From: an uncultured bacterium
GTDB lineage: Bacteria; Pseudomonadota; Gammaproteobacteria; Burkholderiales; Burkholderiaceae_C
Direction: 5' to 3'
Length of the DNA stretch: 64,000 bases
Assembly (NCBI GenBank): GCA_903928495.1
Contig: CAIYQZ010000079.1
Location: 1-64,000, forward strand
Program-made: the position numbers and the translations under genes
In this document: positions 62,482 to 64,000 of the stretch, in pieces
How the letters are laid out: each line of letters starts with the position of its first letter
Numbering within the stretch: the stretch's first letter is position 1
The notes under the pieces: model-generated
Database searches by the model: none
The model's input: only the letters and a program-made list of their open reading frames with translations
What the model was told of the DNA's origin: nothing

Positions 62482-63003
62482 TCACGCCAACGAGAACTTC
62501 ACCCGCACTTCCTCAAGGCGGGTGGTTCCCACCGGCGTGGTGCGCAGGGTTTTCATGTCGCGCTTGAAACCGGCGGTGTCGTAGAACGACAAGCCACGTT
62601 CGTTGCGCACAAACACCCAGGCAGTGACCTCATTGAAGCCTTCTTCTTCGCAGGCATCGCGGGCAGCATCCCACAGGGCCAGGCCGGCACCCGTGCCCAA
62701 TGCATCTGGGTGCACGTAGTGGGCCCAGATTTCGCCTGTGGTGGGCTTGGTTTTGGGGTCGCGCGAGCGATCGAACCCAATGAATCCCACCACTTTTTTG
62801 GCTTCGTTCACGGCGACCAGCACCTGGGGTTCGGAAAACTCAATGGCCTCGCGCCACATGACCAGGCGTTTGTCCACAGACAAGGCTTTCAAATCGTCAT
62901 CGGCCACCAACCCCTGATAAGCGTGCTGCCAGGCGAGCACATGGATATCGGCAATGGCTTTGGCATCGCGCAGGGTGGCGGGCTTTACTTCAAACTGGGA
63001 CAT
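62482..63003 (-). CDS. GNAT family N-acetyltransferase
   Basis: A 173-residue GCN5-related acetyltransferase. VKPATLRDAKAIADIHVLAWQHAYQG is a common N-terminus of the family, VHPDALGTGAGLALWDAARD the acetyl-CoA loop, and NERGLSFYDTAGFKRDM the C-terminal region. ATG at 63003 is chosen because it gives the classic N-terminus. The substrate is unknown. Its upstream region (63004-63199) holds only the divergent start region of the FecR-domain gene. Confidence 0.87.
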   Translation of the reverse strand: MSQFEVKPATLRDAKAIADIHVLAWQHAYQGLVADDDLKALSVDKRLVMWREAIEFSEPQVLVAVNEAKKVVGFIGFDRSRDPKTKPTTGEIWAHYVHPDALGTGAGLALWDAARDACEEEGFNEVTAWVFVRNERGLSFYDTAGFKRDMKTLRTTPVGTTRLEEVRVKFSLA

Positions 63004-63199
63004 ACGTGAGGGGAATGCAAAAGTACAACGGTGCCGGGTCGTGCGACCCCAAGGCGAGAGCGCCGGGCGGTGGGCGCAGCGCCCTTGCCACAGCGTGGGG
63101 GCCGTATTGTGACCGCACGCACACAGGCCTTGTTTCACGCAGGACCGAGGACGCTGCTGCCCTATGATCCCGCACGACACCCCTTTTGGAGATGCTGCT

Positions 63200-63652
63200 G
63201 TGACCTTTGTTAACCGCTTACTGTTTGGCCTGGCCCTCAGCGCCGGCCTGTGTTGGAGCGCCCAGGCTCAGAGCGACGGGCGCAGCGGCACCTTCAAGAA
63301 CCTGGAGGGAACGGTGTCAGTGATCCGTGGTTCGCAAAGTCTTCCCGCACTGCCCGGCCAGGGCCTGCGTGAGGGTGACCGGGTGGTGACGGGGCCCAAC
63401 AGTGCCGCTGCCATCACCTTGCAAGACGGCACCGTGTTTTCGGTGGGGCCCAACGCCAGCGTGGACCTGACGCACTACATTTTTGACACCACTTCGCAAA
63501 ACGGAAGTCTGCTGCTGAACCTGCTGCAAGGCACCTTGAGAATGGTGACAGGCACCATGGGCAAGACGAACCCTGAACTGATCAAGGTCACCACGCCCAC
63601 CTCAGTGGTGGGGGTGCGGGGCACCGACTTCATCGTGGAGGCACAGCCATGA
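63200..63652 (+). CDS. FecR-domain secreted protein
   Basis: A 150-residue protein. A GTG start at 63200, with GGAG nine bases before, gives a clean signal peptide (FVNRLLFGLALSAGLCWSAQAQ); ATG at 63164 would add twelve residues in front of it. The mature part is a FecR domain: EGTVSVIRGSQSLPALPGQG, LREGDRVVTGPNSAAAITLQ and VTTPTSVVGVRGTDFIVE. Unlike sigma-regulator FecR, it has no cytoplasmic or membrane part. It overlaps the next lipoprotein gene by ATGA. Similar pairs with OmpA-like and CHASE2 proteins are, as I recall, present in Comamonadaceae. Confidence 0.85.
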   Translation: MTFVNRLLFGLALSAGLCWSAQAQSDGRSGTFKNLEGTVSVIRGSQSLPALPGQGLREGDRVVTGPNSAAAITLQDGTVFSVGPNASVDLTHYIFDTTSQNGSLLLNLLQGTLRMVTGTMGKTNPELIKVTTPTSVVGVRGTDFIVEAQP

Positions 63653-64000
63653 GACCCCTGTTTGCATGGCTGTCCTTGGGACTGCTGGTGACGCTGGGCA
63701 GCGGCTGCAGCATGATCAAACCCGCTGGCGAACCGAAATTGCGGGTGGTGTTGTTACCTCAGAACGCGCCAGACGGCCAGCCCCGCGCGACCGCTGTCGA
63801 GGTCAAGTCGGGCAGCGCGGTATTGGTTCTGGGCAAACCGTTTGCGGTTGCAGAGCGCAATGACGCCGGTCAGCTCACCGAGCGCACGGCCACCATCGAT
63901 GAAATCCAGGCCCGCTACGCAGCGGTGCTGAAGATCCAGCCCCCCTCCCCCGAAACCCTGGTGCTGCGCTTTTTTCCGGGGACATCCAAGTTGACGCCTG
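63649..64000 (+). CDS. Lipoprotein, N-terminal part (cut by window end)
   Basis: The first 117 residues of a lipoprotein. LSLGLLVTLGSGCSM is a lipoprotein signal with the Cys at residue 20. The mature part (LRVVLLPQNAPDGQPRATAV, SAVLVLGKPFAVAERNDAGQ) is strand-rich, and VLRFFPGTSKLTP near the edge fits the lead-in to an OmpA-like peptidoglycan-binding domain, which would lie beyond the window. It overlaps the FecR-domain gene by four bases, so the two are coupled. The call of OmpA family is tentative. Confidence 0.75.
   Translation, partial: MRPLFAWLSLGLLVTLGSGCSMIKPAGEPKLRVVLLPQNAPDGQPRATAVEVKSGSAVLVLGKPFAVAERNDAGQLTERTATIDEIQARYAAVLKIQPPSPETLVLRFFPGTSKLTP

Overview
The window looks like a 64-kb piece of a high-GC betaproteobacterial chromosome, most likely order Burkholderiales and close to the family Comamonadaceae. 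The grounds are gene order (yicC-gmk-rpoZ-RSH beside a kinase/phosphatase/rph/rdgB/hemW run; TPR-lolB-ispE-tRNA-prs-rplY-pth-ferredoxin; coaD-rsmD-two M16 peptidases-ftsY), a complete Entner-Doudoroff set without PTS genes, and a short dispersed repeat (core TAGCT ... AAGCGC ... GGCC) of a type I associate with this family. No rRNA, phage, insertion sequence or CRISPR array was seen.

Layout. 1-4800: the 3' half of ureC, then an accessory insert (yefM-yoeB, a GNAT gene, parD and a parE killed by an amber codon), then ureE-ureF-ureG. 4842-8897: a lipoprotein S9 peptidase, a UPF0145 protein and an aspartate kinase of unusual type, closed by a terminator. 8934-12979: a compact minus-strand set of Rieske oxygenase, glutamine-synthetase-like ligase and [2Fe-2S] ferredoxin, divergent from a GntR regulator with a perfect palindrome between them; this is the best candidate for an undescribed catabolic system. 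12993-15758: tRNA-Ser, a zinc-ribbon membrane protein, an MhpD-like protein and a CBS protein. 15801-25116: housekeeping genes (hemW, rdgB, rph, a PP2C phosphatase coupled to a Ser/Thr kinase, yicC, gmk, rpoZ, a bifunctional (p)ppGpp enzyme, greB). 25129-28968: a small exopolysaccharide group (sugar-phosphate transferase, manC, secreted unknown protein). 29062-33800: two tRNAs, hrcA, nadK, recN, rapZ. 33822-37760: mutY, a dynamin-like GTPase and mutM. 37860-49239: TPR protein, lolB, ispE, tRNA-Gln, prs, rplY, pth, ferredoxin, coaD, rsmD, an M16 peptidase pair and ftsY. 49276-61811: a ROK regulator, a sugar ABC importer with a FucU-like mutarotase, a PfkB kinase, zwf, pgl, edd, eda and pgi. 61930-64000: an orphan protein, a GNAT, and a FecR-domain protein next to a truncated lipoprotein.

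How it works together. The 49-62 kb block reads as one pathway: sugar (probably fructose) enters by the ABC importer, the mutarotase balances anomers, the PfkB kinase makes the 6-phosphate, Pgi gives glucose-6-phosphate, and Zwf, Pgl, Edd and Eda take it to pyruvate and glyceraldehyde-3-phosphate. A bidirectional promoter with a shared palindromic -10 element drives importer and kinase in opposite directions. The urease block makes a nickel enzyme and its maturation proteins, with a duplicated histidine-rich tail on UreE. The 9-13 kb block would ligate glutamate to an amine and oxygenate the product if the aniline-dioxygenase analogy holds; the substrate cannot be read from sequence.

Limits: all assignments are by eye from protein motifs and remembered family sequences. 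Start codons were chosen from overlaps, ribosome-binding sites and expected N-termini, and several have alternatives.
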